A stretch of 64,000 nt of DNA from Rheinheimera maricola (GCF_016918075.2 NZ_JAERPS020000001.1:124001-188000), one strand, 5' to 3'. Positions 29,608 through 38,677 are shown, counted from the stretch's first letter. Numbers and translations are program-made. Notes: a model not told the origin generated them from the letters alone.

Positions 29608-30317
29608 CAGCGGTATACTTACAGCAGGATGAGTTACCGCAGGTTAAGTTGCATAAGCAGAGCTGCTATCGGCTGATTAATTCGAAGTATCCGCCGGTAT
29701 CGGTATTTGATGATGTAGCCGATGCCGATGAGTTCGATGCTTTATTTGCGCTGCAAGCACTTACCAACCCCAGGTTACAGGCACAGGCCGGTAATTTAAC
29801 CTTACTACCACGTAGTGAAATTCCGTTTGCTATTACCGGCTGCTCGTATGCGGTAGCACCGTTCACCCATGTTAACCCCGCGGGCAGCCGCTTTTCTGAC
29901 GGTCGTTTTGGTGTGCTGTATCTGGCCGATAGCGTGCAAACCGCTATCACTGAGGTGGCTTATCATCAGGGGTGTTACTGGAGCAAGGTGCCTGGACTGG
30001 CCTATGAGCGTTTTGTGTTTAAGGCATTAAGCTGTGAGTTTAGTGACGTTAACCTGACAGATTTGACCCGCTTGTCGCCACAGCATGCAATTTATGCGAA
30101 AGATGACTACAGCACTGCGCGGGTATTGGGTATTCGCTTACGCAGCCAGGGTAGTGCCGGAGTACAGTACTATTCAGTGCGAAACAGTGGTGCAATTTGC
30201 TGGGGCTTATTTAGCCCGCAATATGTAACGCAGATGCTGCAAAGTGCTCATTATGAAATGATCTGGCAAAACGGCAATATCAGCGCCATTAACCAAATTG
30301 TCAGCTACAGCGAATAG
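29601..30317 (+). CDS. RES-domain toxin (NAD-degrading)
   Basis: 238 residues from GTG 29601. RES domain: conserved Arg near the N-terminus (CYRLINSKYPPVSVF), SRFSDGRFGVLYLADSVQTAITEVAYH in the middle, and GVQYYSVRNSGAICWGLF near the end, providing the R-E-S residues that name the family. Characterised RES toxins (MbcT, Res) consume NAD and halt growth. Length is close to, or slightly above, typical. Overlap with the antitoxin ensures coupled synthesis. No sign of decay, so the pair may be functional. Confidence 0.9.
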   Translation: MVTAVYLQQDELPQVKLHKQSCYRLINSKYPPVSVFDDVADADEFDALFALQALTNPRLQAQAGNLTLLPRSEIPFAITGCSYAVAPFTHVNPAGSRFSDGRFGVLYLADSVQTAITEVAYHQGCYWSKVPGLAYERFVFKALSCEFSDVNLTDLTRLSPQHAIYAKDDYSTARVLGIRLRSQGSAGVQYYSVRNSGAICWGLFSPQYVTQMLQSAHYEMIWQNGNISAINQIVSYSE

Positions 30318-30326
30318 ATCAGTTAT

Positions 30327-30605
30327 TTAGCTGCGATACAGGGTTTTTATCAGGTGAAAGCCAAACTGGGTTTTTACCGGCCCTTGTACTTCCAACAATG
30401 GACCTTTAAACACGACATCATCGAAGGCTTTTACCATCTGGCCTTTGCGAAACTCGCCCAAATCGCCGCCTTTTTTCCCCGACGGACATAGTGAATGCTG
30501 TTTTGCGAGTTTGCCAAAGTCCGCGCCTTTTTGCAGTAGCTGTTTTAGCTTGTCTGCTTGTTCCCGGGTTTTTACCAGTATATGTAAGGCGCAGGCTTTG
30601 GACAT
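30327..30605 (-). CDS. ppiC: Parvulin-type peptidyl-prolyl isomerase PpiC
   Basis: 92 residues, a single rotamase domain without signal peptide: [15 protein letters not shown], then [23 protein letters not shown] and [12 protein letters not shown]. Cytoplasmic isomerase of X-Pro bonds; same size as E. coli PpiC (93). AAGGAAG precedes the ATG. Lies 12 bp after aguA on the same strand and may be read from the same transcript. Confidence 0.94.
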   Translation of the reverse strand: MSKACALHILVKTREQADKLKQLLQKGADFGKLAKQHSLCPSGKKGGDLGEFRKGQMVKAFDDVVFKGPLLEVQGPVKTQFGFHLIKTLYRS

Positions 30606-30617
30606 GGTTTTGCTTCC

Positions 30618-31733
30618 TTAAGCTAGTGGCTGTTGCTGGGTAATACAGTGAATATTACCGCCGCCAAGCAAAATCTCTCGCCCGGGTACTGTTACGACTT
30701 TATGCTGTGGATAAAGGCTTTGCAGGATTTCTGCAGCGACCTTATCGTTCGGATCGTCAAAAGTCGGCAGTATTAAACCGCCGTTGCACAAATAGAAGTT
30801 AATGTACGAGCCGGCCAGGCGCGCATTGGCTTCCCGCGGAATGGCACTCATGGTCGCATCTACCGTGGCATACTCTTCAGCGTTGGCAATAATAGGCGCC
30901 GGAACCGGTAGCTTATGTACCTTAATTTTACGGCCTTGGGCATCGGTGGCAGCTTCTAAGTACTCCAACGCCGCTTTGCTACGGGCATACTGCGGATCGG
31001 TTGTATCGTCGGTCCAGGCCAGTACCACTTCGCCAGGCTTAACAAAGCAAGCCATATTATCAATGTGGCCGTCGGTTTCATCGTTAAAGATACCGTCGGT
31101 TAGCCACAACACTTTATCGATACCGAGATAATCGCGCATCTGCTGCTCAATTTGCTCGCGGCTTAAATGCGGATTACGGTTACTGTTTAGCAAGCACTCT
31201 TCGGTGGTTAACAGCGTGCCTTCACCATCAACATGAATAGCACCGCCTTCCAGCACAAAGCCTTCAGTGCGATAGCGTGGCAGTTGCTCTATCCCCAGCA
31301 CCTTGCTGGCTACCTGGTCGTCTTTATCCCATGGGAAATACAAGCCGCCGTTTAAGCCGCCCCAGGCGTTAAAGGTCCAGTCGATACCACGTACGTCACC
31401 TTTGGCATTAGTAACAAAAGTCGGCCCGGTATCACGACACCAGGCATCGTTGTTTGATATCTCAACTACGCGGATAGGGAACTTAGTTCCCACATCGGTT
31501 AGCTGTGACAAGGCATTGGCATACTGTGCGGCAGAAGCGCCTACCGTTACCGGTTCAAAGCCGGCAATGGCTTTAATTACCGCAACAAAGGCTTTTTGCG
31601 CCGGCTTGGCACCTAAACGCCAACTGTCGGTGCGCTCTGGCCACACCATCCAGGTTTGCTTATGTGCGGCCCATTCTGCCGGCATACTAAAACCATCGGC
31701 GCGTGGCGTGCTTTGCAGTGTTGTAAAGGCCAC
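30618..31733 (-). CDS. aguA: Agmatine deiminase
   Basis: 371 residues from GTG 31733. Converts agmatine to N-carbamoylputrescine. Seen: [22 protein letters not shown] at the start, [34 protein letters not shown] and the C-terminal catalytic cysteine in GGGNIHCIT. Normal length for the AguA family. Starts immediately after the aguB stop (TAAGTG), so the two-step pathway is one translational unit. Confidence 0.95.
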   Translation of the reverse strand: MAFTTLQSTPRADGFSMPAEWAAHKQTWMVWPERTDSWRLGAKPAQKAFVAVIKAIAGFEPVTVGASAAQYANALSQLTDVGTKFPIRVVEISNNDAWCRDTGPTFVTNAKGDVRGIDWTFNAWGGLNGGLYFPWDKDDQVASKVLGIEQLPRYRTEGFVLEGGAIHVDGEGTLLTTEECLLNSNRNPHLSREQIEQQMRDYLGIDKVLWLTDGIFNDETDGHIDNMACFVKPGEVVLAWTDDTTDPQYARSKAALEYLEAATDAQGRKIKVHKLPVPAPIIANAEEYATVDATMSAIPREANARLAGSYINFYLCNGGLILPTFDDPNDKVAAEILQSLYPQHKVVTVPGREILLGGGNIHCITQQQPLA

Positions 31734-32630
31734 TTAGTTACCACCTTGTTTAACAGGTTGTTTAGTTTCGCCATCTTTAGTCATCACTGTACCGTAGATA
31801 TCGATACGACGGTCGCGGAAAATGCCCCAGGCGCGACGGGTGGCAGCAACGGCGTCTAAATCAAAGCTGTGTACCAGCACGGCTTCTTCTGTTTCGCCGG
31901 CTTCCTGTACCTTGGCACCGGTTTCGTCGGCAATAAAAGAGCTGCCGTAAAAAGTAATATGGTAGTCACCTTCGGTTTCGGTACCAATGCGGTTAGAGGC
32001 AATTAACGGCATTAAGTTAGCCGCGGCGTGGCCTTGTTGTGTGCGCTGCCAGTGATCGCGTGAGCTGATGGTTGGGTCGTGCGGCTCGCTACCAATAGCG
32101 GTAGGGTAGAACAGCAGCTCAGCGCCCATTAATGCCATGCTGCGGGCGCATTCAGGGAACCACTGATCCCAGCAAATGCCAACACCAATTTTAGCGTACT
32201 TGGTAGCAAATACTTTAAAGCCGGTGTCGCCCGGCGTGAAGTAGTACTTCTCGCTGTAGCCCGGGCCATCTGGAATATGGCTTTTACGGTAAGTGCCCAG
32301 GTTTTCGCCGTCGGCGTCAATAATCACTACGCTGTTATATAAACAATTACCGGCACGCTCATAAATACTGATTGGCAACACCACGTTCAGCTCTTTGGCA
32401 ATCTTAGTAAAATGCGCTACCGCTTTGTTCTCTGCTACGGTAGTGGCAAAAGCTAAATAGTCTGGTTTTTGCTTCTGACAGAAATAATTGCGCTCAAACA
32501 GCTCCTGTAACAGGATGACTTGTGCACCTTTGGCTGCCGCATCGCGTACTAAACGCTCGCCACGGGCAATGTTTTCATCCACATTCCAGCCGCCAATCAT
32601 TTGGGTTGCAGCAACGGTTACATTACGCAT
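31734..32630 (-). CDS. aguB: N-carbamoylputrescine amidase
   Basis: 298 residues, nitrilase superfamily. Hydrolyses N-carbamoylputrescine to putrescine, CO2 and ammonia. Catalytic Glu in LLQELFERNYF, Lys in YRKSHIPDGPGY and Cys in GVGICWDQWFPE. With aguA directly downstream it gives the agmatine route to putrescine. Whether an arginine decarboxylase feeding it is present cannot be judged from this window. Confidence 0.95.
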   Translation of the reverse strand: MRNVTVAATQMIGGWNVDENIARGERLVRDAAAKGAQVILLQELFERNYFCQKQKPDYLAFATTVAENKAVAHFTKIAKELNVVLPISIYERAGNCLYNSVVIIDADGENLGTYRKSHIPDGPGYSEKYYFTPGDTGFKVFATKYAKIGVGICWDQWFPECARSMALMGAELLFYPTAIGSEPHDPTISSRDHWQRTQQGHAAANLMPLIASNRIGTETEGDYHITFYGSSFIADETGAKVQEAGETEEAVLVHSFDLDAVAATRRAWGIFRDRRIDIYGTVMTKDGETKQPVKQGGN

Positions 32631-32740
32631 CAGTTATCTCCGACAGAGGGTAAAACCAACAGGCTAGCATCCCTATGGATACTTGCCAAACAGGGCGCGA
32701 AAAATGCCGTATTTTTGCCCTGTCGTCAACGCTTTTTGCT

Positions 32741-32777
32741 AAAAAAACAGCAGCGGAAAACACAAGGATGTCCGCTG
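32741..32777 (-). terminator. Terminator of the peroxiredoxin-like gene
   Basis: On the minus strand GCAGCGGA pairs with TCCGCTGC, followed by TGTTTTTTT. It lies 38 bases after the stop of the gene at 32816-33448. Confidence 0.8.
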
Positions 32778-32815
32778 CAGTAAACAGCTGAGGGCTAACC
32801 TGAAAATAGCCGGCT

Positions 32816-33448
32816 TTATTGCAGCGCTAATTCAGCTGCTTTTAGCAGTAATTCGCTGTCTAAGCGGGTTTTGTAGTTGATATGCACATAGTTAAACAGC
32901 GCCTCGCCCTTGGTATTGACGATATACACCGCCGGCACCGGTAACACTACTTTCTCTGTACCGGCTTCGGTGGTAATTAAGCTACCAAGTTTGCCTTTGT
33001 AAGCCGCGGCGGTTTTGTCATCCAGATAATAGGCCAGGCCAAAAGCACTGCTGGCAGCGAAGTTGGCATCTGACAGCAAGGTATAACTTAACTTTTGGCC
33101 ACCGGTGTCGTTTAAGCTTTTACTGATCGAAGCTGCGCTATCGGGCGTTATGGCAATTAACTGATAACCTAGTTTAGTTAGCTGCGGCGTGATATCACGC
33201 AGCGCGGCCAATTGCGCATTACAATACGGGCACCAGCCACCGCGATAAAATACCAAGATGCTGGGTTGTTGCTGTACCAGCTGCTTAAGTGAAACGGTTT
33301 GGTTATCGGCTGTAGTTAAGCTCACGGCTGGAATGGCTAAGCCATTTAACAGCGGAGTAACCTGCTCCGGGCTTGGCGCAATGGCTGGTGCGGCGAAAAG
33401 GTTAATGCTAAATAACATCGTAGCAAATGAAGTAATGTAAGTTTTCAT
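32816..33448 (-). CDS. Exported peroxiredoxin-like (AhpC/TSA) protein
   Basis: 210 residues. A signal peptide (about 1-21, LFSINLFAAPAIA) is followed by a thioredoxin-fold redoxin domain with FYRGGWCPYCNAQLAAL near 70. The CPYC pair is more like a thiol-oxidoreductase centre than the single peroxidatic Cys of classical AhpC. It matches the peroxiredoxin-like family often found with a similar YRGGWCPYC motif. A periplasmic role in peroxide or disulfide handling is inferred. Single gene with its own terminator, divergent from ubiF. Confidence 0.85.
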   Translation of the reverse strand: MKTYITSFATMLFSINLFAAPAIAPSPEQVTPLLNGLAIPAVSLTTADNQTVSLKQLVQQQPSILVFYRGGWCPYCNAQLAALRDITPQLTKLGYQLIAITPDSAASISKSLNDTGGQKLSYTLLSDANFAASSAFGLAYYLDDKTAAAYKGKLGSLITTEAGTEKVVLPVPAVYIVNTKGEALFNYVHINYKTRLDSELLLKAAELALQ

Positions 33449-33599
33449 AGTGTTTCCTGATTCACGTTGTTGATTTTGTCGAACTAAAAAAGACAGGTTT
33501 AAGCCAGTTTTACTTTCAGGGAAAATTAAAAAAGTCGCTTTTTCGTTTTTTAAACACTCTGACGTACAATGCCGTTATTAGTTAAGAAGAAATACCTTT

Positions 33600-34784
33600 A
33601 TGACCAGCAAAAATGCAATACAGCAATTTGATATCAGTATCGTCGGCGGCGGCATGGTTGGTGCCGCTATTGCGCTGGCACTTAGCCAAGCTGGCTTGCA
33701 GGTGGCTTTGATAGAAAAGCAGCCAGTGTCGGAGTTTGACAGCCATAGCCCGGCGGATTTACGCGTATCGTCAATTAACCTGGCCAGTGAAGCTTGGTTA
33801 AGCCAGCTGGGAGCCTGGCAGGCACTTGAGCAGATGCGCCTTTGCCCTTATCAGCGGTTGCAGGCGTTTGAGCAGCCACACAGTATTGTCACCTTTAATG
33901 CCGCTGATATTAAGCGCAGCCATTTAGGCCATATTGTTGAGAACAACTTGCTGCAGCTAGCGCTGTGGCAGCAGTTCGGTGCTAATGTGCGGCTGTTTTG
34001 CCCATCCTCGGTTACTGCGCTTACGCAAACAACCGATAGCGCCACATTGACGCTGGATAGTGGCGAGCAGCTTAGCAGTAAGCTGGTAGTGGCGGCAGAC
34101 GGTGGTAACTCGCAGCTGCGCCAATTGGCCGGTATTGGCACTAACGGCTGGCAGTACAGCCAGGCGTGTTTAGTGGCGCTGATTAAAACCGCCTATCCGC
34201 AGCAAGACGTAACCTGGCAGCAATTTACGCCTACCGGGCCTAAGGCTTTTTTGCCGCTGTGCGGCCAGCAAGGCTCAGTGGTATGGTACGAAGAAGCTAC
34301 TAAGGTAAAACAACTGGCAGCACTGGCACCGGCGCAATTAACACAGCAGTTGCAAAAAGCCTTCCCGGCGCAACTGGGCGAGGTGGAAGTGGTGGCCAGC
34401 TCCTGGTTCCCGCTGACGCGGATGGATGCTAACCGGTATTACGCTGGTCGGGTGGTGTTGGCCGGTGATGCCGCTCATACCATCAACCCGTTGGCGGGGC
34501 AGGGCGTTAACCTGGGCTTTGCTGATGCCAAACTGCTGACAGAGCTTATTATCGATGCCAGACGGCATAACAGCGATATCGGCAGTGTGCCGCTGCTGCA
34601 AAGCTATCAGCGCAAGCGCAAGCCAGCCAACTTATTAATGATGAGCGCGATGGATGGTTTTTATCAGGTATTTGGTAATGACATTACGCCGCTGCGTAAG
34701 CTACGTCAGTTGGCATTAAGTGTGGCGGCGCGCAGTACAATGCTAAAAACGCTGGTGGCGCGTTATGCTGTGGGTTCTGACTAG
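33600..34784 (+). CDS. ubiF: Ubiquinone-biosynthesis FAD monooxygenase UbiF-type
   Basis: 394 residues. FAD-binding IVGGGMVGAAIALAL at residue 13, GADGG-like VVAADGGNSQLRQLAG, and GDAAHTINPLAGQGVNLGF near 290. Among UbiH/UbiF/UbiI/VisC paralogues the stretches VENNLLQLALWQ, GWQYSQACLVALI and WQQFTPTGPKAFLPL resemble E. coli UbiF most. UbiF hydroxylates the demethoxyubiquinol ring in the last hydroxylation step of ubiquinone synthesis. Stand-alone gene. Confidence 0.85.
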   Translation: MTSKNAIQQFDISIVGGGMVGAAIALALSQAGLQVALIEKQPVSEFDSHSPADLRVSSINLASEAWLSQLGAWQALEQMRLCPYQRLQAFEQPHSIVTFNAADIKRSHLGHIVENNLLQLALWQQFGANVRLFCPSSVTALTQTTDSATLTLDSGEQLSSKLVVAADGGNSQLRQLAGIGTNGWQYSQACLVALIKTAYPQQDVTWQQFTPTGPKAFLPLCGQQGSVVWYEEATKVKQLAALAPAQLTQQLQKAFPAQLGEVEVVASSWFPLTRMDANRYYAGRVVLAGDAAHTINPLAGQGVNLGFADAKLLTELIIDARRHNSDIGSVPLLQSYQRKRKPANLLMMSAMDGFYQVFGNDITPLRKLRQLALSVAARSTMLKTLVARYAVGSD

Positions 34785-34811
34785 GCAGGCTAAAATGCTT
34801 AGCTAAGCAAT

Positions 34812-35083
34812 ACGGTTGCAACACCTACAGTGCTCGCCACAGCAACTCGTCCTTATGCCTACGGCAGGACTCAGACACTCTGTGGCTGTGCGCTGCAGGG
34901 TTCCAACCTTCTCTCGATAGCAGATTAGAACTCTTTTGGCGCAGCCACAGAGTGTCTGACCGAGTGCGAAGCGTGGGCGACAAACTCGTCTGGAACGAGT
35001 TTGAACAGCTTTAGCTGGCCCGAAGGGGGTAGGGCAGGATGCCCGGAATAGTTGCTGCGGTGAGCACAAAAGATGTTGTAATC
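34812..35083. repeat. Nested palindromic intergenic element
   Basis: The 389-bp gap between ubiF and the tRNA cluster holds no gene but a nested inverted repeat. Outer arms: 34830-34847 and 35050-35067, pairing at 16 of 18 bases, with weaker pairing beyond on both sides. Inner arms: TCAGACACTCTGTGGCTG (34871-34888) against its perfect reverse complement (34942-34959). Between inner and outer right arms are a hairpin CAAACTCGT/ACGAGTTTG, the string AGCTGGCCCGAAGGG, and a hairpin GGGC-AGGAT-GCCC. The same module order occurs in the 186-bp repeats at 10.9-11.2 kb. Confidence 0.8.
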
Positions 35084-35137
35084 GGCAAAAGTTAACTAAA
35101 ACTGGAAATGTTTTTGAATTGGTATAGTTCAGAAAAG

Positions 35138-35160
35138 CAAAAAACCAGCCTAAGCTGGGT
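35138..35160 (-). terminator. Terminator of the Met-Leu-Gln-Gln tRNA operon
   Basis: On the minus strand CCAGC-TTAG-GCTGG followed by TTTTTTGC, about 15 bases after the CCA of the last tRNA-Gln. The plus strand also shows a T tract, so it may work both ways. Confidence 0.75.
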
Positions 35161-35172
35161 TTTTCTGTTTAA

Positions 35173-35247
35173 TGGCAGGGGCGGCTGGATTCGAACCAAC
35201 GCATGGCGGGATCAAAACCCGCTGCCTTACCGCTTGGCTACGCCCCT
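35173..35247 (-). tRNA. tRNA-Gln(TTG), copy 2 of the operon
   Basis: 75 nt with encoded CCA; acceptor AGGGGCG/CGCCCCT, anticodon TTG in loop TTTTGAT, T loop GGTTCGAATCC. Identical to the upstream copy. Confidence 0.96.
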
Positions 35248-35310
35248 ACGGAAACTTATGTGTGATCGTCGTTCGGCAGGATTTTACAAAAACTACGTTC
35301 ACTGAATTAA

Positions 35311-35385
35311 TGGCAGGGGCGGCTGGATTCGAACCAACGCATGGCGGGATCAAAACCCGCTGCCTTACCGCTTGGCTACGCCCCT
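35311..35385 (-). tRNA. tRNA-Gln(TTG), copy 1 of the operon
   Basis: 75 nt, identical in sequence to the copy at 35173-35247; a 63-bp unrelated spacer separates them. Confidence 0.96.
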
Positions 35386-35418
35386 GCAAAAACTTGTGTG
35401 CATCCACTTTTTTAAAAG

Positions 35419-35503
35419 TGGTGCGGAGAGAGAGACTCGAACTCTCACACCTTGCGGCGCTGGAACCTAAATCCAGTGCGTCTACCAATTCCGCCATCCC
35501 CGC
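35419..35503 (-). tRNA. tRNA-Leu(TAG)
   Basis: 85 nt with encoded CCA; acceptor GCGGGGA/TCTCCGC, anticodon TAG in loop ATTTAGG, long class II variable arm, T loop AGTTCGAGTCT. Confidence 0.96.
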
Positions 35504-35522
35504 ATGCACAGGTAAGTAAAAG

Positions 35523-35599
35523 TGGTGGCTACAGCGGGAATCGAACCTGCGACCCCAGCATTATGAGTGCTGTGCTCTAACCAGCTGAGCTATGTAGCC
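35523..35599 (-). tRNA. tRNA-Met(CAT), elongator type
   Basis: 77 nt with encoded CCA; acceptor GGCTACA/TGTAGCC fully paired (an initiator would have a mismatched first pair), anticodon CAT, T loop GGTTCGATTCC. First gene of the operon, close in sequence to E. coli elongator tRNA-Met. Confidence 0.95.
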
Positions 35600-35630
35600 A
35601 CTATTTACTTGACCTAAGCAAGTGGCGCGT

Positions 35631-35659
35631 ATTATCCAGAACTGCCCCTGTAGCGTCAA
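35631..35659 (-). promoter_or_regulatory. Sigma-70 promoter of the Met-Leu-Gln-Gln tRNA operon
   Basis: Read on the minus strand: TTGACG (35659-35654), 17-base spacer, GATAAT (35636-35631), then the GC-rich discriminator ACGCGCC. A strong stable-RNA promoter with the discriminator expected for stringent control. Confidence 0.85.
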
Positions 35660-35734
35660 CCGTTTTTTTGCGTTTAAAATTCAATGTTGGTTTGTTTGCC
35701 GATTTAATATGCAAAATGCTGGTTTCGCAGGCAA

Positions 35735-35770
35735 TAAAAAAGCCGTTGTCGGCAAACAACGGCTTTTTTT
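35735..35770. terminator. Terminator after ychF
   Basis: AAAAAAGCCGTTGT and ACAACGGCTTTTTT arms around CGGCAA; works for ychF on the minus strand (16 bp past its stop) and could also stop plus-strand reading. Confidence 0.88.
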
Positions 35771-35785
35771 GGCGCTAAAACGCGG

Positions 35786-36877
35786 TTAAACGTTAAAGCG
35801 GAAATGCATTACATCGCCATCTTTTACGATGTAATCCTTACCTTCTAAACGCCATTTGCCAGCTTCTTTGGCACCGGCTTCACCGTTGAACTGTACAAAG
35901 TCATCATAGCCAACTACTTCAGCGCGGATAAAGCCTTTTTCAAAGTCAGTGTGAATAACACCGGCCGCTTGCGGGGCAGTGGCGCCTATGGCTACCGTCC
36001 AGGCGCGCACTTCTTTAACGCCGGCAGTAAAATAAGTATGCAAACTTAACAATGAATAACCACCGCGAATTACCCGGTTTAAGCCCGGCTCTTCCAGGCC
36101 CATATCAGCCATAAACTCGGCTTTTTCGTCGTCGTCCAGCTCGGCTATTTCAGATTCAATCGCCGCACATACCGGCACCACTATGGCGCCTTCTTTGTCT
36201 GCAATGGCTTGCACGATGTCTAAGTACGGATTATTTTCAAAGCCGTCGTCCATTACGTTGGCAATGTACATGGTGGGTTTAATGGTTAAGAAGTTCATAT
36301 AAGCAATTAAGGCTTTTTCTTCTTTATCCAGCTCGAGCTGGCGCAGGGTATAGCCTTGCTCTAAATGCGCTTTAACTTTTTCCAGTACTGCCATTTCGGC
36401 TTTAGCGTCTTTATCGCCGCCTTTGGCTTTTTTGCTAACACGGAAAATTGCGCGCTCGGCACTGTCCATATCAGACAATACTAATTCCATATTAATGGTG
36501 TCAATATCGTCCGCCGGGTCTATTTTGCCAGCAACGTGAATAATGTTTTCATCGTCAAAACAGCGCACTACGTGGCCGATAGCGTCAGTTTCGCGGATGT
36601 TCGCTAGAAATTTATTGCCTAAACCTTCGCCCCGTGATGCGCCTTTAACCAAACCGGCAATATCAACAAATTCCATGGTGGTCGGTAGTACGCGTTGCGG
36701 GTTAACAATTTTTGCCAGCTTATCCAGGCGTAAATCGGGTACCGGTACTACGCCTGTGTTCGGTTCAATAGTACAGAACGGAAAGTTAGCCGCTTCAATT
36801 CCGGCCTTGGTTAACGCATTAAACAAGGTAGATTTGCCTACGTTAGGTAAGCCGACAATGCCACATTTGAAACCCAT
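35786..36877 (-). CDS. ychF: Redox-regulated ATPase YchF
   Basis: 363 residues. Obg-related P-loop protein that prefers ATP: G1 [15 protein letters not shown]3 [10 protein letters not shown], the altered G4 region (NVMDD instead of NKxD) that gives ATP specificity, and the C-terminal TGS domain ([13 protein letters not shown]). Binds ribosomes and negatively affects the oxidative stress response in E. coli. Downstream of pth, as commonly found; 54 bp separate them. Confidence 0.97.
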   Translation of the reverse strand: MGFKCGIVGLPNVGKSTLFNALTKAGIEAANFPFCTIEPNTGVVPVPDLRLDKLAKIVNPQRVLPTTMEFVDIAGLVKGASRGEGLGNKFLANIRETDAIGHVVRCFDDENIIHVAGKIDPADDIDTINMELVLSDMDSAERAIFRVSKKAKGGDKDAKAEMAVLEKVKAHLEQGYTLRQLELDKEEKALIAYMNFLTIKPTMYIANVMDDGFENNPYLDIVQAIADKEGAIVVPVCAAIESEIAELDDDEKAEFMADMGLEEPGLNRVIRGGYSLLSLHTYFTAGVKEVRAWTVAIGATAPQAAGVIHTDFEKGFIRAEVVGYDDFVQFNGEAGAKEAGKWRLEGKDYIVKDGDVMHFRFNV

Positions 36878-36931
36878 AACTAGTATCCTTTACGTGCTGT
36901 AATTAGTGCTGCAATTAACTGGACCGGCTGT

Positions 36932-37534
36932 TTAGCTGGCTTTAAAACTGTGTAAGCGGTTTTGCGCTTTAATCAGACCATCTTTAGCCAGAATATCAAA
37001 GCAACGTGTCGCTTCATCAATGCTTTGTACTATCAGTGCTTGTTCGCTGGCTGGTGCTTTACCCAACACATAGCCGGTAACCTGATCTTTATGTCCGGGA
37101 TGGCCAATACCGAGACGTAAGCGATAAAAATTCTGGTTATTACCCAAGCGGGAAATAATATCACGTAAGCCATTATGGCCGGCGTGGCCGCCACCCAGTT
37201 TAAATTTTGCCACACCCGGTTCCAGCGCCATTTCGTCATGCGCTACCAGAATTTGCTCGGGGGCCAGCTTGTAAAACTGCGCCATAGCCAGCACCGCTTT
37301 ACCGCTTAAATTCATAAAAGTAGAGGGAATAAGTAACTTGAACTCTTGTCCGGCACAGATAAATTTGCCGGTATAACCGAAAAACTTCGGCTCGTTTTTT
37401 AAGCTGACATTAAAGGCGTGGGCCAGCTGTTGAACAAACCAGACGCCGGCGTTGTGCCGTGTCTGGCTGTATTCCGGGCCTGGATTACCCAGGCCCACAA
37501 TCAACTGAATGGCTGATTGAGTAGTGTCAGACAT
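36932..37534 (-). CDS. pth: Peptidyl-tRNA hydrolase
   Basis: 200 residues. [20 protein letters not shown] at the start contains the catalytic His; FMNLSG, the conserved Asp in HDEMALEPG, and [14 protein letters not shown] follow. Frees tRNA from prematurely released peptidyl-tRNA. Its ATG overlaps the rplY stop (TAATG), so translation is coupled to L25. Confidence 0.97.
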   Translation of the reverse strand: MSDTTQSAIQLIVGLGNPGPEYSQTRHNAGVWFVQQLAHAFNVSLKNEPKFFGYTGKFICAGQEFKLLIPSTFMNLSGKAVLAMAQFYKLAPEQILVAHDEMALEPGVAKFKLGGGHAGHNGLRDIISRLGNNQNFYRLRLGIGHPGHKDQVTGYVLGKAPASEQALIVQSIDEATRCFDILAKDGLIKAQNRLHSFKAS

Positions 37535-38139
37535 TACTCAGCGGCAGTTTCTTCAGCGTCAGCTGCTTTACCAGCTGGTTTGTTTACAGAAACAACGGCT
37601 AAGTCGTGACCTTTAGCTAACTGAACGAAAGTAACACCTTTTGGCGCTTTCAGATCAGATAAGTGCAGGTGAGCACCAACTTCAACATCGGTCATGTTAA
37701 CTTCGATAAACTCTGGTAAGTCTTTCGGCAGACAAGAGATCTCGATTTCGTTAGCAGCATGTACTACTACGCCACCTTTTTTCACTGCAGCTTCTTCGTT
37801 AACGAAGTGAACAGGAACGATAGTGTGCAGTTCGTGGCCAGCTTCAACGCGTTGGAAGTCAACGTGCATAACTTTTGGCTTGAACGGGTGACGCTGCATA
37901 GCTTTAACGATTGCTTTAACGTCTTCATTGCCCACTTTGATAGTCAGAATGTGCGAGTAAAACGCTTCAAAGCTTTGTGCTTTTAACAGTTTAGAATGAT
38001 CTAAAGTGATAGAAACCGGGGCTTTGCTACCACCGTAAATGATAGCTGGAACTTTGTCTTCGTGACGCAGGCGGCGGCTCGCACCTTTCCCCGCGTCAGT
38101 ACGGACTTCTGCATTTAATGTAAAAATTGCATCAGACAT
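37534..38139 (-). CDS. rplY: Ribosomal protein L25 (long Ctc form)
   Basis: 201 residues from ATG 38139, where GGAG lies six bases upstream; an ATG four codons earlier lacks a site. N-terminal 5S-rRNA-binding domain ([26 protein letters not shown]) plus a C-terminal TL5/Ctc domain and an acidic-alanine tail (ADAEETAAE). E. coli L25 has only the first domain (94 residues), so this is the two-domain type. A clear promoter lies upstream. Confidence 0.95.
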   Translation of the reverse strand: MSDAIFTLNAEVRTDAGKGASRRLRHEDKVPAIIYGGSKAPVSITLDHSKLLKAQSFEAFYSHILTIKVGNEDVKAIVKAMQRHPFKPKVMHVDFQRVEAGHELHTIVPVHFVNEEAAVKKGGVVVHAANEIEISCLPKDLPEFIEVNMTDVEVGAHLHLSDLKAPKGVTFVQLAKGHDLAVVSVNKPAGKAADAEETAAE

Positions 38140-38471
38140 GGTGTACTCCAAAAATTAAGGTTTCCCAAGACTCGCGACCAGTCTCAGGCTGGATGCCCTT
38201 TTCGAGGGCGCGACATATTACCACCAGTAGTAGTGTGCTGCAATTGAAAATACTGACGTTGCCAGACGTAACAAAAGGTATTTATTTCACTCTGGCAGGT
38301 AAGAACTACTTTTTGTCAACAAACATATGGCATTAAATTTCCCAGTTGTTTTTTAACATTATGATTTAAAATGGTATTTCAGTGTTGGAGTGAGATTTGC
38401 TTTATAACTTTCGACAGGCAATGTTTAATTTTGCATTGTAGGGGTCTATGAATCTCAACAGGAGCTATTGT
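38140..38471. other. rplY-csbD divergent intergenic region
   Basis: 332 bp without a gene. The left half holds the rplY promoter and a leader of about 70 nt that can form a GCCCT/AGGGC hairpin and a GACT/AGTC hairpin; autogenous control of rplY is known in E. coli, but I cannot show it here. The right half is AT-rich and leads to the csbD ribosome site; no clear sigma-70 promoter stands out there. Confidence 0.5.
38215..38243 (-). promoter_or_regulatory. Sigma-70 promoter of rplY-pth
   Basis: On the minus strand TTGCAG (38243-38238), 17-base spacer, TAATAT (38220-38215), then GTCGCGCC, a GC-rich discriminator typical of ribosomal promoters. Confidence 0.8.
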
Positions 38472-38657
38472 ATGAACAGCGATATTGCAGAAGGTAAATG
38501 GAAACAAATGACCGGCGCCATTAAAGAAAAATGGGGCAAACTTACTGATGATGACCTGGAGCAAATGGAGGGAAGTGTTGATAAGTTTTGCGGTAAAATG
38601 CAGGAATGCTATGGCATGTCACGTGAAGAGGCAGAGCGGGAATTTAACCGTTTGTAG
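38472..38657 (+). CDS. CsbD/YjbJ family stress protein
   Basis: 61 residues from ATG 38472 (AGGAG seven bases upstream). Opening AEGKWKQMTGAIKEKWGKLTDDDL is the CsbD signature. Small hydrophilic proteins of this family (YjbJ in E. coli) are abundant in stationary phase and under sigma-B or sigma-S control, but have no known activity. Contains two cysteines (FCGKMQECYG), not usual for the family. Followed by its own terminator. Confidence 0.92.
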   Translation: MNSDIAEGKWKQMTGAIKEKWGKLTDDDLEQMEGSVDKFCGKMQECYGMSREEAEREFNRL

Positions 38658-38677
38658 TCAATAGCGTTTAGCCAAAG

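Noticed and set aside
34803..35069. Minus-strand open frame within the nested palindromic element
   Set aside because: Composition follows the inverted repeats; no start signal, no family resemblance.
35108..35519. Open frames on both strands over the tRNA-Gln and tRNA-Leu genes
   Set aside because: They translate tRNA genes; the repeated peptide comes from the two identical tRNA-Gln copies.
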